64,000 nucleotides of DNA from JACRCT01 sp036504155 (lineage in GTDB: Bacteria > Myxococcota > Myxococcia > Myxococcales > UBA5297). The notes under the pieces were generated by a model, which saw only the letters and a list, made by a program, of their open reading frames with translations, made no database searches and was not told where the DNA came from. How positions within the stretch are numbered: position 1 is the stretch's first letter; every line of letters starts with the position of its first letter. Positions 36,148-44,467 of this stretch are shown piece by piece. The stretch spans positions 1-64,000 of the forward strand of contig DASXVQ010000238.1 in NCBI GenBank assembly GCA_036504155.1, in the 5' to 3' direction. A program made the position numbers and the translations under genes.

Positions 36148-38939
36148 CAGAAGCTCCCCGCGCAGGACGAGACGCAGGCGCTGTGGCAGGCGCTGTGGCA
36201 GGCGCAGGCGTCGTGGCAGGCCGAGTGACAGGCGCTGTGGCAGGCCGAATGGCAGGCGCTGTGGCAGGCCGAGTGGCAGGCGTCGTAGCCCGCGAACACC
36301 GAGGCGGCGATGGCCGCTCCGGCGGCGGACTTGTCGCCGCCCTTCCCCTCGCCCTGCGCCGACGGCTTGGGGTCGAAGTCGAACAGGCTCTCGATCTTGT
36401 CCACGGTCGCGGCCCCGGCCTTCTCGATGGAGCCGACGACGCCGGAGGCGAAGTCCTGGACCTGCGCCACGGCGCCGCTGGCGGTCCGCACCGGCCGGGT
36501 CGCGCCCAGCACGTTGATGGGCGAGTTGAGCGGCGCCTCGGCGGGGATGGGCGTCGGGTAGCACTGGTTGAAGTCGTGGAAGAACGTGTCCGAGAGGTAG
36601 AGCGTCCGGTAGTGGTGGTTGAACCAGGTGTCGCGGTGCTGCCCGCCCGAGCTGCGCAGCCCGTCCCAGGCCGTGCGCACCTTCTCCTGCTCCGCGGTCA
36701 CGGTGGCTGCCGGGTCGGCGCGCCACATCTTGGGCTGCACCGCGTCGGAGAGCGCCTTGAGCACGGCCTGGACGCCCGCCTTGGACAGCGTGCCGTCCTT
36801 GCCCACGTTCTTGACGAAGGCGATCTCCGGGCCGGTGCTGGCCAGGGCGGCGTTCTTCACCGCCACCTGCAGCGGGTTGCGGCTCAGGATCGCCAGGGCG
36901 CCCTTCTCCTGCAGCCCGAGGACCACGAGGTTGATGGCCTTGATCGGCCGGTCCATGACCACCGCCGCCTCCTCCGGCGAGAGCTCGGGGACGAAGCCCG
37001 GCTTGCGGAAGGTGGCCACCGTGATCTCCGGGGCCGTGTACTGCGGGCCCTTCTCCTTGAGGTAGAGCGCCAGCACCGGGTGCAGCCTCGCCAAGCGCAC
37101 GCCGATGGCCAGCAGGCCGCTGATGACGAGCCAGACCAGCCGCACCGGGACGAGCACTGCGGTCCAGCCGAACAGCGTGCCCTCGGTCGGGTGGAGCCAG
37201 ACGAACTTGCGCCGCGGCATCAGCACGTCGGCGCACAGGTGCGTCCCGGCGATCTTGTCGACCATCCACAGCGCCCAGCCGAAGGTGCAGAACGCCAGCA
37301 GGAGCAGCAGGCCGTTGAAGAAGAAGGTCAGCAGCGACCAGAGGGCGAACTGGAAGAGCATCTCCGAGGCCCACTCGCCGTCGGCGGTGGTGAGCCCGCC
37401 GGAGAACAGGCGCTTGAGGGTGACGCCCAGCCCCGGGAAGACGCCACGCCTGACGTGGAGCGGGTCGGAGAGGACGAGCACCTCGAGCCGGGCCGGCGGC
37501 ACCACCCCGGTCCTGGAGGGCGTCGAGACGCTGACCTGGGGCGAGTCGGCGGTGGCGTCCTTGTAGACGGTCGCGGGGTCGACCTGCAGCGCCTTCCAGT
37601 CCGCTTCGTCGGCGCGGATCGAGAGCTGCTCGCGCGGCGGCTGGATGGGGATGACGGGCAGCCGCACGTCCTCGCCCAGATACTGGCCGGAGGCGATCGG
37701 CTGGCCGGCCGTGGTCGAGACCGCGGGCATGCCCGTCTGGAAGACGATGCGGGTGCTGGTGGTCGCCTCGCGCGGGGCCCAGGTGGCGGGCACGCCCTCG
37801 AACTCGATCGGCAGGTAGGGGTCGGTCCCCACCACGCGGACCGGCGAGTCCACCGGCACGACCAGGGACTTGCGCAGCCGGACCTCGAACGTCTCGCCGG
37901 GCTTGGTCCGGCGCGGGAAGCAGATCGACTCGTCGACGCCGGCCACGCAGGGCGTCTTTGCGCCGTCGAGGGTGAGGTCGCAGGTGCGCCCGGCCTCGAG
38001 CAGCTCGGGCTTGAGCGGCGGGTTGGGCAGGAAGTTGCGCGAGCCGTCTTCGCGGAAGCCGAACCGGGCGTCGATCACCAGGCGGCGCGGGGCGGTCGGC
38101 GAGAGGCCCGGCTCGGTCGTCAGCAGGTACGACTCGGAGACCAGCGTCGCCTGCCCCTCGGCCTGGAGGCGCTCGCCGTCCGCGGCCCCGCTAGCCTCCA
38201 CGTCCGCGCCGGCCGACACGCCGGGAAGCGCCGAGGCCGGCAGGTAGAGGCGCAGCAGGTGGACGCCCTGCGCCGGCAGCGAGGCCTTCTCCGCGTAGAC
38301 TGTCAGCCGCCGCTGCTCGTGGTAGTCGGTGTAGTTGAAGGCCCAGTGGTCCTGCTCGGCGAGGCTGCCCGGGTCGGTGAGCACGCCCGCCTCGTCGACC
38401 ATCCTCGGCGTGATGTCCTCGTGCCGCTTCACCTCGGCCGGCAGCGGCACCGGCAGCACCAGGTGGATGACCGACCTGGGGATGGGGAAGATCCACCGCA
38501 CCGGGTTGAACCAGACCGCGAGCAGCTTCTGGCCGTCCCGCTCGGTCGGGTCGGCGAAGCGGTGGTTGGAGCGGAAGTGGAGCTGCAGGACGTACGTCTT
38601 GCCGGCGGAGGTCGAGTTGGCGAAGGCCACCCGGTAGTAGCCCGGCTTCCCCGCGACCGGCGAGGTGGCGACCGTCTGCTCCGTGCCGGCGACGCCCTTC
38701 TCGGCGATGGCCGCGCGGGTGAAGTGCACCGGCTCGTAGAACGGGCCCACCTCCTTGATGGCGTTGCGCGCGCCCTGCTCCAGGAAGGAGAGGGTGTAGA
38801 TGACGTCCATCGCGCCGTTGTCCTGGACGAACGCCTGCGAGTCCTGCTCCAGGAGCTGGACCTGGGCGACGGCGGGGCCGCTGGCGAAGAGGAAGAAGAG
38901 GCCGGCAGCGAGGGCGAAGGCGGTGGCGAGAGGCCGCAT
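36147..38939 (-). CDS. DUF2207-like membrane protein with C-terminal Cys-His-Ser-Ala repeat tail
   Basis: A 930-residue protein: signal peptide (about 1-25), a beta-rich outside region to about 520 (the start, with a Q-D-N-G-A-M-D-V-I-Y-T pattern, resembles DUF2207-type proteins), membrane segments at about 532-560 and 591-615, then a cytoplasmic-side region (about 620-860). The final 43 residues hold a tail (888-926) of four-residue C-H-S-A units with 11 Cys and 8 His, closing A-G-S-F. Its stop overlaps the radical SAM gene start. The tail looks like a target for modification or metal binding. Overall fold assignment is tentative; the tail is read directly. Confidence 0.8.
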   Translation of the reverse strand: MRPLATAFALAAGLFFLFASGPAVAQVQLLEQDSQAFVQDNGAMDVIYTLSFLEQGARNAIKEVGPFYEPVHFTRAAIAEKGVAGTEQTVATSPVAGKPGYYRVAFANSTSAGKTYVLQLHFRSNHRFADPTERDGQKLLAVWFNPVRWIFPIPRSVIHLVLPVPLPAEVKRHEDITPRMVDEAGVLTDPGSLAEQDHWAFNYTDYHEQRRLTVYAEKASLPAQGVHLLRLYLPASALPGVSAGADVEASGAADGERLQAEGQATLVSESYLLTTEPGLSPTAPRRLVIDARFGFREDGSRNFLPNPPLKPELLEAGRTCDLTLDGAKTPCVAGVDESICFPRRTKPGETFEVRLRKSLVVPVDSPVRVVGTDPYLPIEFEGVPATWAPREATTSTRIVFQTGMPAVSTTAGQPIASGQYLGEDVRLPVIPIQPPREQLSIRADEADWKALQVDPATVYKDATADSPQVSVSTPSRTGVVPPARLEVLVLSDPLHVRRGVFPGLGVTLKRLFSGGLTTADGEWASEMLFQFALWSLLTFFFNGLLLLLAFCTFGWALWMVDKIAGTHLCADVLMPRRKFVWLHPTEGTLFGWTAVLVPVRLVWLVISGLLAIGVRLARLHPVLALYLKEKGPQYTAPEITVATFRKPGFVPELSPEEAAVVMDRPIKAINLVVLGLQEKGALAILSRNPLQVAVKNAALASTGPEIAFVKNVGKDGTLSKAGVQAVLKALSDAVQPKMWRADPAATVTAEQEKVRTAWDGLRSSGGQHRDTWFNHHYRTLYLSDTFFHDFNQCYPTPIPAEAPLNSPINVLGATRPVRTASGAVAQVQDFASGVVGSIEKAGAATVDKIESLFDFDPKPSAQGEGKGGDKSAAGAAIAASVFAGYDACHSACHSACHSACHSACHSACHDACACHSACHSACVSSCAGSF
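36150..36293 (-). repeat. Degenerate 12-bp tandem repeat coding the C-H-S-A tail
   Basis: In-frame repeats of the pattern GCCTGCCACAGC and close variants encode residues 883-930 of the membrane protein. Codon choice varies between units (TGCCAC fixed, Ser as AGC or TCG, Ala as GCC or GCG), and one unit carries Asp for Ser and one is shortened to C-A. Repeat-number change by slippage or recombination is plausible. Confidence 0.8.
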
Positions 38940-39126
38940 GGAGCGCTCCGCCGGGCGGACGCTCGGTCCATGGAAAACGGCAAGCAGGACCCGCCCCCGG
39001 CGCCGTCCTTCCTAGCATCGTTCGCCGGGCGACGACAGGTGCCCGGGAGGGCGCGGCGGGGCGGCGGAGGACGAGCCCGGTGGGCTGGGCCCGGGCCCCT
39101 TGGCGAGCCCGGGGCGTCGGTCCTGC

Positions 39127-39384
39127 CTACCCCTTCAGGTTGCGCGTCGAGCCCTCGGGGAAGCCGAAGCTGGTCGGGTCCTTGTCCGGGTCGAAGTCGC
39201 AGAACAGCTTGCGCTCCCCGTTCTCGACCTGCTCGCACTTCTTGCCGAAGCAGTAGGGGCAGCTCAGGTGCTCGGGCGCGCTCTTGTCGACCTGGTTGCG
39301 CACGCAGAAGACCTTCTTGCCCGAGCCCGCCGCCTCCTTCTCCTTCGAGTCGGACTTCTTCTCGCCCGCCGGGTCTTTCGCCAT
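39127..39384 (-). CDS. Small cysteine protein, unknown function
   Basis: An 85-residue soluble protein. The first 22 residues are Lys/Glu/Ser-rich; then a compact part with five cysteines (K-V-F-C, L-S-C-P-Y-C, K-K-C and L-F-C), suited to bind zinc or an iron-sulfur cluster. ATG 39384 is preceded by GAGGCGAGG. It is a single gene between the tail-protein gene and a divergent PNPOx-like gene. No named family. Confidence 0.62.
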   Translation of the reverse strand: MAKDPAGEKKSDSKEKEAAGSGKKVFCVRNQVDKSAPEHLSCPYCFGKKCEQVENGERKLFCDFDPDKDPTSFGFPEGSTRNLKG

Positions 39385-39531
39385 GGCTTGCCTCGCCTCT
39401 TCGCTGCTCAAAAACCGTGCGGCCGTCCGCACGCCGGGCCAACGCTGGCCCCCTTTGTAACGCGTGGGCCGGCATTTCGCAGCCCCGTCGTCGCCGCCGT
39501 CCCTACCATTGCCCAGAGGAGGGCGACGGCC

Positions 39532-40035
39532 ATGCCCGACCCGGGAGTCGAGGAGCTCAAGCGCCTGCTGTCCCATTTCGACACGGGTCTGCTCACCACG
39601 CGCGGTGGCGACGGCCACTTCCACACCCGGCCGATGGCCTTGCAGGGCCGCTCGCTGGACGACGGGCTGTGGTTCGCCACCGCCGAGGGAACCGCCAAGG
39701 TCGCCGACCTGGAGGCCGACCCCCACTGCGGGGTGGCCTTCCACGACGGCGGCCGCGGCGCGACCTACGTCTCGGTCTCCGGCGAGGCGACCCTGGTGCG
39801 CGACCGCGAGGTCGTCCGCCGCCTCTGGAGCCCGACGTGGAAGCCCTGGTTCCCCGACGGGCCGGAGCAGAAGGACCTGGTGCTCATCCACGTCCGGCCG
39901 GAGCACGCCGAGTTCGTCCACCCCCACACCGGGAAGCTGCAGGTGCTCTTCACCATGGCCCGCAGGCTCGTCACCCACGGCCGCCAGGAGCCCGCCCCGA
40001 AGGTCGAGCTCGACCTGGCGCCGCAGCCCTCCTAG
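39532..40035 (+). CDS. Pyridoxamine-phosphate-oxidase-like (general stress protein 26 type)
   Basis: A 167-residue split-barrel flavin-binding family protein. Marks are L-L-T-T-R near 20, H-T-R-P-M near 31, L-W-F-A-T near 46, Y-V-S-V-S-G-E-A near 78, and W-S-P-T-W-K-P-W-F-P-D-G near 99, the last typical of the general stress protein 26 branch. Such proteins bind FMN or F420-like cofactors; the reaction is unknown. A GAGGAGGG site precedes ATG 39532. It lies 70 bases upstream of the hemerythrin gene. Confidence 0.83.
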   Translation: MPDPGVEELKRLLSHFDTGLLTTRGGDGHFHTRPMALQGRSLDDGLWFATAEGTAKVADLEADPHCGVAFHDGGRGATYVSVSGEATLVRDREVVRRLWSPTWKPWFPDGPEQKDLVLIHVRPEHAEFVHPHTGKLQVLFTMARRLVTHGRQEPAPKVELDLAPQPS

Positions 40036-40105
40036 CCGCGGCGAAGGGCCCGCCCAGGAAACAAACGCTTGGAATCCGGGCCATTCGCTGGCAAGAGAAC
40101 CAGCC

Positions 40106-40663
40106 ATGAGCCTCGTCCAAATCAAGCTTCCTGAGGCCGAGCCCGAGCCCACCGGCCACCCCGTCGACGCCCTGCTCGCCTGCCACGCCCGCATCCGGGA
40201 GTTCACCGATCTCTCCGCCCGCCTGGCCAGCTCCCACGCCGACCCCGAGTCCGCCCGGTCGGCCGCGGCCGCCGTCCGCCAGTACTTCGCGCTGGCGCTG
40301 CCGCTGCACGAGGCCGACGAGGACCTGTCCATCGCGCCGCGGCTGCGCGCGCTGCAGCCCCCGGACACCGTGCTGCAGGCCCTGGACCTGGTCGCCCGGC
40401 AGCACCCGGACATCGACCGCGTCATCGGGCGCATGATGCCGCTGTGGGAGGCCATCGAGGCCGACGGCGCCAAGCTGCCCGCGCTGGCCGAGCAGCTCTC
40501 CAAGGCCACCGAGCGGCTGTCGATGATCTGGACGCCGCACCTGTCGCTGGAGGAGGCGGAGGTCTTCCCCGCCATCCGCGCGCTCTTGACGCCCGAGGCG
40601 CTGGAGGCCGTCCGCGCCGAGATGGCCGAGCGCCGCCGCCCGGGCAGCGCCGAAGGTCAGTAG
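40106..40663 (+). CDS. Hemerythrin-like (HHE) domain protein
   Basis: A 185-residue four-helix protein. Potential diiron ligands: H in C-H-A-R-I near 27, H-E-A-D-E near 69-73, Q-H-P-D near 98, and H-L-S-L-E-E-A-E near 147-154. Bacterial hemerythrins bind oxygen or sense iron and redox state. The last seven bases overlap the 3' end of the convergent CorA-like gene (stop 40657), so the two transcripts are antisense to each other there. It may be co-transcribed with the PNPOx-like gene. Confidence 0.8.
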   Translation: MSLVQIKLPEAEPEPTGHPVDALLACHARIREFTDLSARLASSHADPESARSAAAAVRQYFALALPLHEADEDLSIAPRLRALQPPDTVLQALDLVARQHPDIDRVIGRMMPLWEAIEADGAKLPALAEQLSKATERLSMIWTPHLSLEEAEVFPAIRALLTPEALEAVRAEMAERRRPGSAEGQ

Positions 40664-41580
40664 TTCTCGAACTTCTTGATCAGGTAGTAGACCGCCACCC
40701 CGATGCCGCCCATCACCGCCAGGAACCCCGGGTAGGCGTAGTGCCAGTTGTGCACCCCGACGATGGAGGAGAACTCGCTCATCCCGCCCACCCCGGCGAA
40801 GAAGCTGGGCACCGCCACGGCGATGACGATGGCGTTGAGGTTCTTCATCATCACGTTGAGGTTGTTGCTCACCAGCGAGGCGCGCGCGTCCATCAGGCCG
40901 GAGAGGATGCTGGAGTAGGTCCCGGCCAGGGTCAGGCACTGCCCGTTGTCGATGATGATGTCCTCGAGCAGCTCCAGGTTCTCCGGCGTGAACCCGATCT
41001 TGGCGTTGTAGCTCTTCAGCTTGCTGATGACCGAGTTGTTGTCGTTGAGCGCGGAGAGGAAGTACACGAGGCTCTTCTCGAGCGTGAACATGTTCAGCAG
41101 GTGCTTGTTCTCGATCGAGGTGTTGATCTTCGTCTCCAGCGACTCGGAGAGCATGTTGATGACCTTCAGGTGCCCCATGAAGTGGTTGATGATCACGTAG
41201 ATCATCCGCAGCAGCACGTCCTGGAGGTTGTTGGTCTTGTTGGCCTGCTTGCCCTCGAAGAGCGGGATGTCGCTGGCCAGCACGACGATGAGCTTCTCCT
41301 TGAACAGGAAGACGCCGGCGCTCATCACCCGGAACAGGAAGTTGTCCTTCGAGGAGTAGTTGCAGGGGCGCTTGAGGATCAGCGCGATGTGGTCCTCCTC
41401 CAGCTCGAAGCGGCCGATCTCGTCGGGGTCGAGCGCCGACTGGAGGTTGTGCGGGTCGATCTTGTGGACCTCGAGCAGCTCCTTGGTCTCCGCTTCGGTG
41501 GGCGCCACGAACACCGCTACCGGCCCGGGAAGGTTGCTCTCCGCGACTCTTCCGGCCTCGATTCGGTAATAGCGGATCAT
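40657..41580 (-). CDS. CorA-family divalent cation channel-like protein
   Basis: A 307-residue protein with the CorA build: a mixed N-terminal cytoplasmic domain, a long helix (about 130-235) and two C-terminal membrane segments (about 246-266 and 282-302). The pore motif, normally Y-G-M-N, reads G-G-M-S near 264-267, so selectivity may differ from Mg-specific CorA. ATG 41580 is the only early start. The 3' end overlaps the hemerythrin gene. Codon choice includes an Asn/Ile-rich middle unlike its neighbours. Confidence 0.83.
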   Translation of the reverse strand: MIRYYRIEAGRVAESNLPGPVAVFVAPTEAETKELLEVHKIDPHNLQSALDPDEIGRFELEEDHIALILKRPCNYSSKDNFLFRVMSAGVFLFKEKLIVVLASDIPLFEGKQANKTNNLQDVLLRMIYVIINHFMGHLKVINMLSESLETKINTSIENKHLLNMFTLEKSLVYFLSALNDNNSVISKLKSYNAKIGFTPENLELLEDIIIDNGQCLTLAGTYSSILSGLMDARASLVSNNLNVMMKNLNAIVIAVAVPSFFAGVGGMSEFSSIVGVHNWHYAYPGFLAVMGGIGVAVYYLIKKFENY

Positions 41581-41614
41581 GGGGTGCCTCGAAGGCTCTG
41601 GGGCGCGACGGCGA

Positions 41615-42322
41615 CTAGTCGCGCCGGCCGAACAGACGCAGGATGGCCAGGAAGAGGTTGATGAAGTCCAGGTAGAGCATCAGCGCGCCGACGATGGCCA
41701 GGCTGCCCACCCCGCCTCCGGCGTACGAGACCGAGAAGTGGTTGCGCAGCTTCTGGGTGTCGTAGGCCGTCAGCCCGGCGAAGACCACCACGCACACGCA
41801 GCTGACGACGAAGCCCAGCAGGTCGTTGGCGAGGAAGAGGTTGACGATGCCGGCGACGACCACGCCGACCAGGCCGATGAACAGGAAGGAACCCCAGGCG
41901 CTCAGGTCCTTGCGCGTCACCGTGGCGTAGAGCGTCATCGCGCCGAAGACCCCGGCGGTGACGGCGAAGGCGTTGCCGATGGTGCCCAGCCGGTAGACGA
42001 AGAAGATGCCGGAGAGCGTCAGCCCGTTGACCACCGCGTAGGCCAGGAACATCAGCCCGGCCATCGCGGCGTTCATCCTCGTCGCCAGGAAGGACAGCGC
42101 CAGCACCAGGCCGAACTCGACCAGGATGAGGACGAGGTAGCTGCCGGCCACGAACTGCATGGCGGCGCGGCTGCTGGCGGCGGCGAACGCGGTGACGGCG
42201 GTGGCGGAGAGGCCCACGAACATCCAGCCGTAGACGCGGGTCATGAAGGCGCGCTGGGCCTCGGAGAAGGCCATCGGCGACGCCGAGGTGGCGGGAGCGC
42301 CGGGGAAGGAAGGCATGGGCAT
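41615..42322 (-). CDS. Bax inhibitor-1/YccA family membrane protein
   Basis: A 235-residue protein with a 25-residue soluble start and seven membrane segments, the BI-1 pattern. Family blocks visible are V-Y-G-W-M-F-V-G-L near 30, L-T-A-Y-D-T-Q-K-L near 189-197 and a C-terminal L-Y-L-D-F-I-N-L-F-L. Members act as pH-sensitive cation leaks or modulate membrane proteases. It is encoded ten bases after the M3 peptidase stop on the same strand and 34 bases before the CorA-like gene, so the three may form one operon. Confidence 0.9.
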   Translation of the reverse strand: MPMPSFPGAPATSASPMAFSEAQRAFMTRVYGWMFVGLSATAVTAFAAASSRAAMQFVAGSYLVLILVEFGLVLALSFLATRMNAAMAGLMFLAYAVVNGLTLSGIFFVYRLGTIGNAFAVTAGVFGAMTLYATVTRKDLSAWGSFLFIGLVGVVVAGIVNLFLANDLLGFVVSCVCVVVFAGLTAYDTQKLRNHFSVSYAGGGVGSLAIVGALMLYLDFINLFLAILRLFGRRD

Positions 42323-42332
42323 CTCGTCTCTC

Positions 42333-44285
42333 CTACTTCTTGGCGGGTGCGGGTGCGGCGGCGGCCGGGGCGGCCAGCTTCTCCATCTCCGCCACGGTGC
42401 TGTCCAGCAGCTTGGCGGCGGCCTCGATGACGTCCGGCCGGGTCAGGTCGGCGCCGGCGCCCTTGAGCAGCTCGAGCGGGGGCTTGGAGCTGCCGCCCTT
42501 GAGCATGCCCAGGTAGGCGTCGCGCGCCTTGGCGTCGCCCTTGCCCACCTTCTCGGCCAGGGCCAGGCCCGAGCACAGGCCCGTGGCGTAAACGAACACG
42601 TAGTACTTGTAATAGAAGTGCGGGATGTAGGCCCACTCGATGTCGTCGTTGGCGCCGAGGGTGAGGTCGGGCCCGTAGTAGGCCTTGAGCAGGTCCGCGT
42701 AGGTCTTGTTCATGAACTCCGCGGTCAGCGGCTCGCCCTTCTCCGCGGCGGTGTGCAGCGCCAGCTCGAACTCGGCGAACAGCGTCTGCCGGTAGATGGT
42801 CGTGCGGATGCTCTCGACGCTCTTGTTGAGCAGGTAGAGCCGCTCCTCCTTGGACTTGGCCGCCTTGACCATGTGGTCGTTGAGCAGCTTCTCGTTGAAG
42901 GTGGAGGCGATCTCCGCGACGAACATCGAGTAGTTGGCGGTGGCGATGGGCTGCACGCCGTAGGAGAGGTGGCTGTGCAGCGCGTGGCCGTACTCGTGGG
43001 CCAGCGTGGAGAGCCCGTCGAGGTCGTCCATGTAGTTCATCTTCACGAACGGGTGGATGCCGTAGACGCTGCTGGAGAAGGCGCCGCTGTCCTTGTCCTT
43101 GTTCGGGTAGACGTCGATCCAGCCGCTGGCGGGGTCGAGCCCGGCCTTGAGCGCCTTGACGTAGTCCGGGCCGAGCGGAGCCAGCGCGGCGGGGATGAGC
43201 TCCATGGCCTTGGAGTACGGGATCTCCTCCTTCACGCTGGCGACCATCGGCGTGTACAGGTCGTAGATGTGCAGGTCGGGCAGGCCGAGCAGCTTCTTGC
43301 GCAACGCCACGTAGCGGTGGAGCGGGGCGACGTTCTTGCGGACGGTGTCGACCAGGTTCTTGTAGACGGCCGGCGAGATGTCGTCCTTGTCCAGGTAGGC
43401 GGCGAGCGCGGAGTCGTAGCCGCGGGCGCGGGCGGAGAAGACGTTCAGGTTCACCTGGCCCGAGAGCGTGCCGGCGAAGGCGTGCTGGTACTGCTTGAGC
43501 GTGCCGAAGAGCTTCTCGACGGCCTCCTGGCGGACCTTGCGGTCCTTGCTGGCGCGGTACTTGGGGTAGTTGGCCAGGGTCAGCTGCACCTCCTTGCCCG
43601 CCTCGTCGGTGATCTTCGGCAGCGGGATGTCGGAGAGCACCGCGTTGAAGACCTTCTCGTGGTCGGAGGGGATCTCGTTGAGGTCGATCTCCGCCCAGAG
43701 GTTGTCCTTGGCCAGCGCCAGCACGCGCTCCGCCTCCTCGCCCAGCACGTGCGCGCGGCGGCGGCGGATGTCGGTCAGGTAGACCTTGTAGTCGGAGGCG
43801 AGCTTGGGCTCCTTGGCCAGCGCCGCGGTCATCGCCGCGTCGTCGAGCTTGAGGACCTCCTGGCGGATGAAGGTGGTGGCGCCCATGAACTCGTTCATCG
43901 CGGCCAGCGCGCGGTCGCTCATCGCCTGCAGCTTCTCGTTCTTCTGATCCGAGTCGAAGCGCAGGTTCGAGTAGAGCGTGAGCCGGTTCACGTCGCGCCG
44001 GGTGGCGAAGTAGAGGTCCAGGCACTCGCGCAGCGCCTTGGGGTCGGCCAGCTTGCCCTTGAAGGCGGCGACCTTGGCCCGCGCCGCCGGAGCAGCGACG
44101 AGCGCGGCCTCGAAGGCGGCATCGTCGGCGAAGAGCGGCGCCAGCTTCCACTTGTACCCGTCGGGGACCTTGCTGCGCTCGAGGTTGGCGTCCGGGACGT
44201 AGGCCGGCGTGGCCGAGGCCTTGGTGGCGGGAGGGGCGGCGGTGGTGAGCATGGCGAGCGTGGTCAGGGCGATGAGTCCGGACAT
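42333..44285 (-). CDS. Exported oligoendopeptidase F-like M3 metallopeptidase
   Basis: A 650-residue zinc peptidase of family M3B. The zinc site is H430-E431-Y-G-H434, with the downstream glutamate in the usual helix. The N-terminal M-S-G-L-I-A-L-T-T-L-A-M-L stretch is a signal peptide (cleavage near residue 20), unlike cytosolic PepF. ATG 44285 is chosen since the extra 45 upstream in-frame residues do not look like a signal. It should cut short peptides in the periplasm. It heads a likely operon with the BI-1 gene. Confidence 0.88.
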   Translation of the reverse strand: MSGLIALTTLAMLTTAAPPATKASATPAYVPDANLERSKVPDGYKWKLAPLFADDAAFEAALVAAPAARAKVAAFKGKLADPKALRECLDLYFATRRDVNRLTLYSNLRFDSDQKNEKLQAMSDRALAAMNEFMGATTFIRQEVLKLDDAAMTAALAKEPKLASDYKVYLTDIRRRRAHVLGEEAERVLALAKDNLWAEIDLNEIPSDHEKVFNAVLSDIPLPKITDEAGKEVQLTLANYPKYRASKDRKVRQEAVEKLFGTLKQYQHAFAGTLSGQVNLNVFSARARGYDSALAAYLDKDDISPAVYKNLVDTVRKNVAPLHRYVALRKKLLGLPDLHIYDLYTPMVASVKEEIPYSKAMELIPAALAPLGPDYVKALKAGLDPASGWIDVYPNKDKDSGAFSSSVYGIHPFVKMNYMDDLDGLSTLAHEYGHALHSHLSYGVQPIATANYSMFVAEIASTFNEKLLNDHMVKAAKSKEERLYLLNKSVESIRTTIYRQTLFAEFELALHTAAEKGEPLTAEFMNKTYADLLKAYYGPDLTLGANDDIEWAYIPHFYYKYYVFVYATGLCSGLALAEKVGKGDAKARDAYLGMLKGGSSKPPLELLKGAGADLTRPDVIEAAAKLLDSTVAEMEKLAAPAAAAPAPAKK

Positions 44286-44467
44286 GGCGAGCGACCTCGT
44301 GGGAGCGGCTGCGCGTTCGAGGCCGGCAGGATAGGCGCGCCCCCCGCCGCGGCCAAGGGGGATTCCACCGAAAAGCGCAGGCGGGATCCGCCCCCGCGCC
44401 CCTCTGGTGACCCGCACCACGGGATCGCCCGCAACGATCCAACTAACGATCTATATGGGTCGACCGC

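Noticed and set aside
36150..36293. His-Xaa-Ser (Hxs) modification system
   Set aside because: The repeat is C-H-S-A with Cys as the main residue, and no HxsB/HxsC/HxsD-type pair is present, so it is only an analogy.
36183..40109. 1300-codon open frame on the plus strand across the Cys-His-tail gene
   Set aside because: Val/Gly/Arg/Leu-rich shadow with no domain; the minus-strand gene has signal, membrane segments and coupled neighbour.
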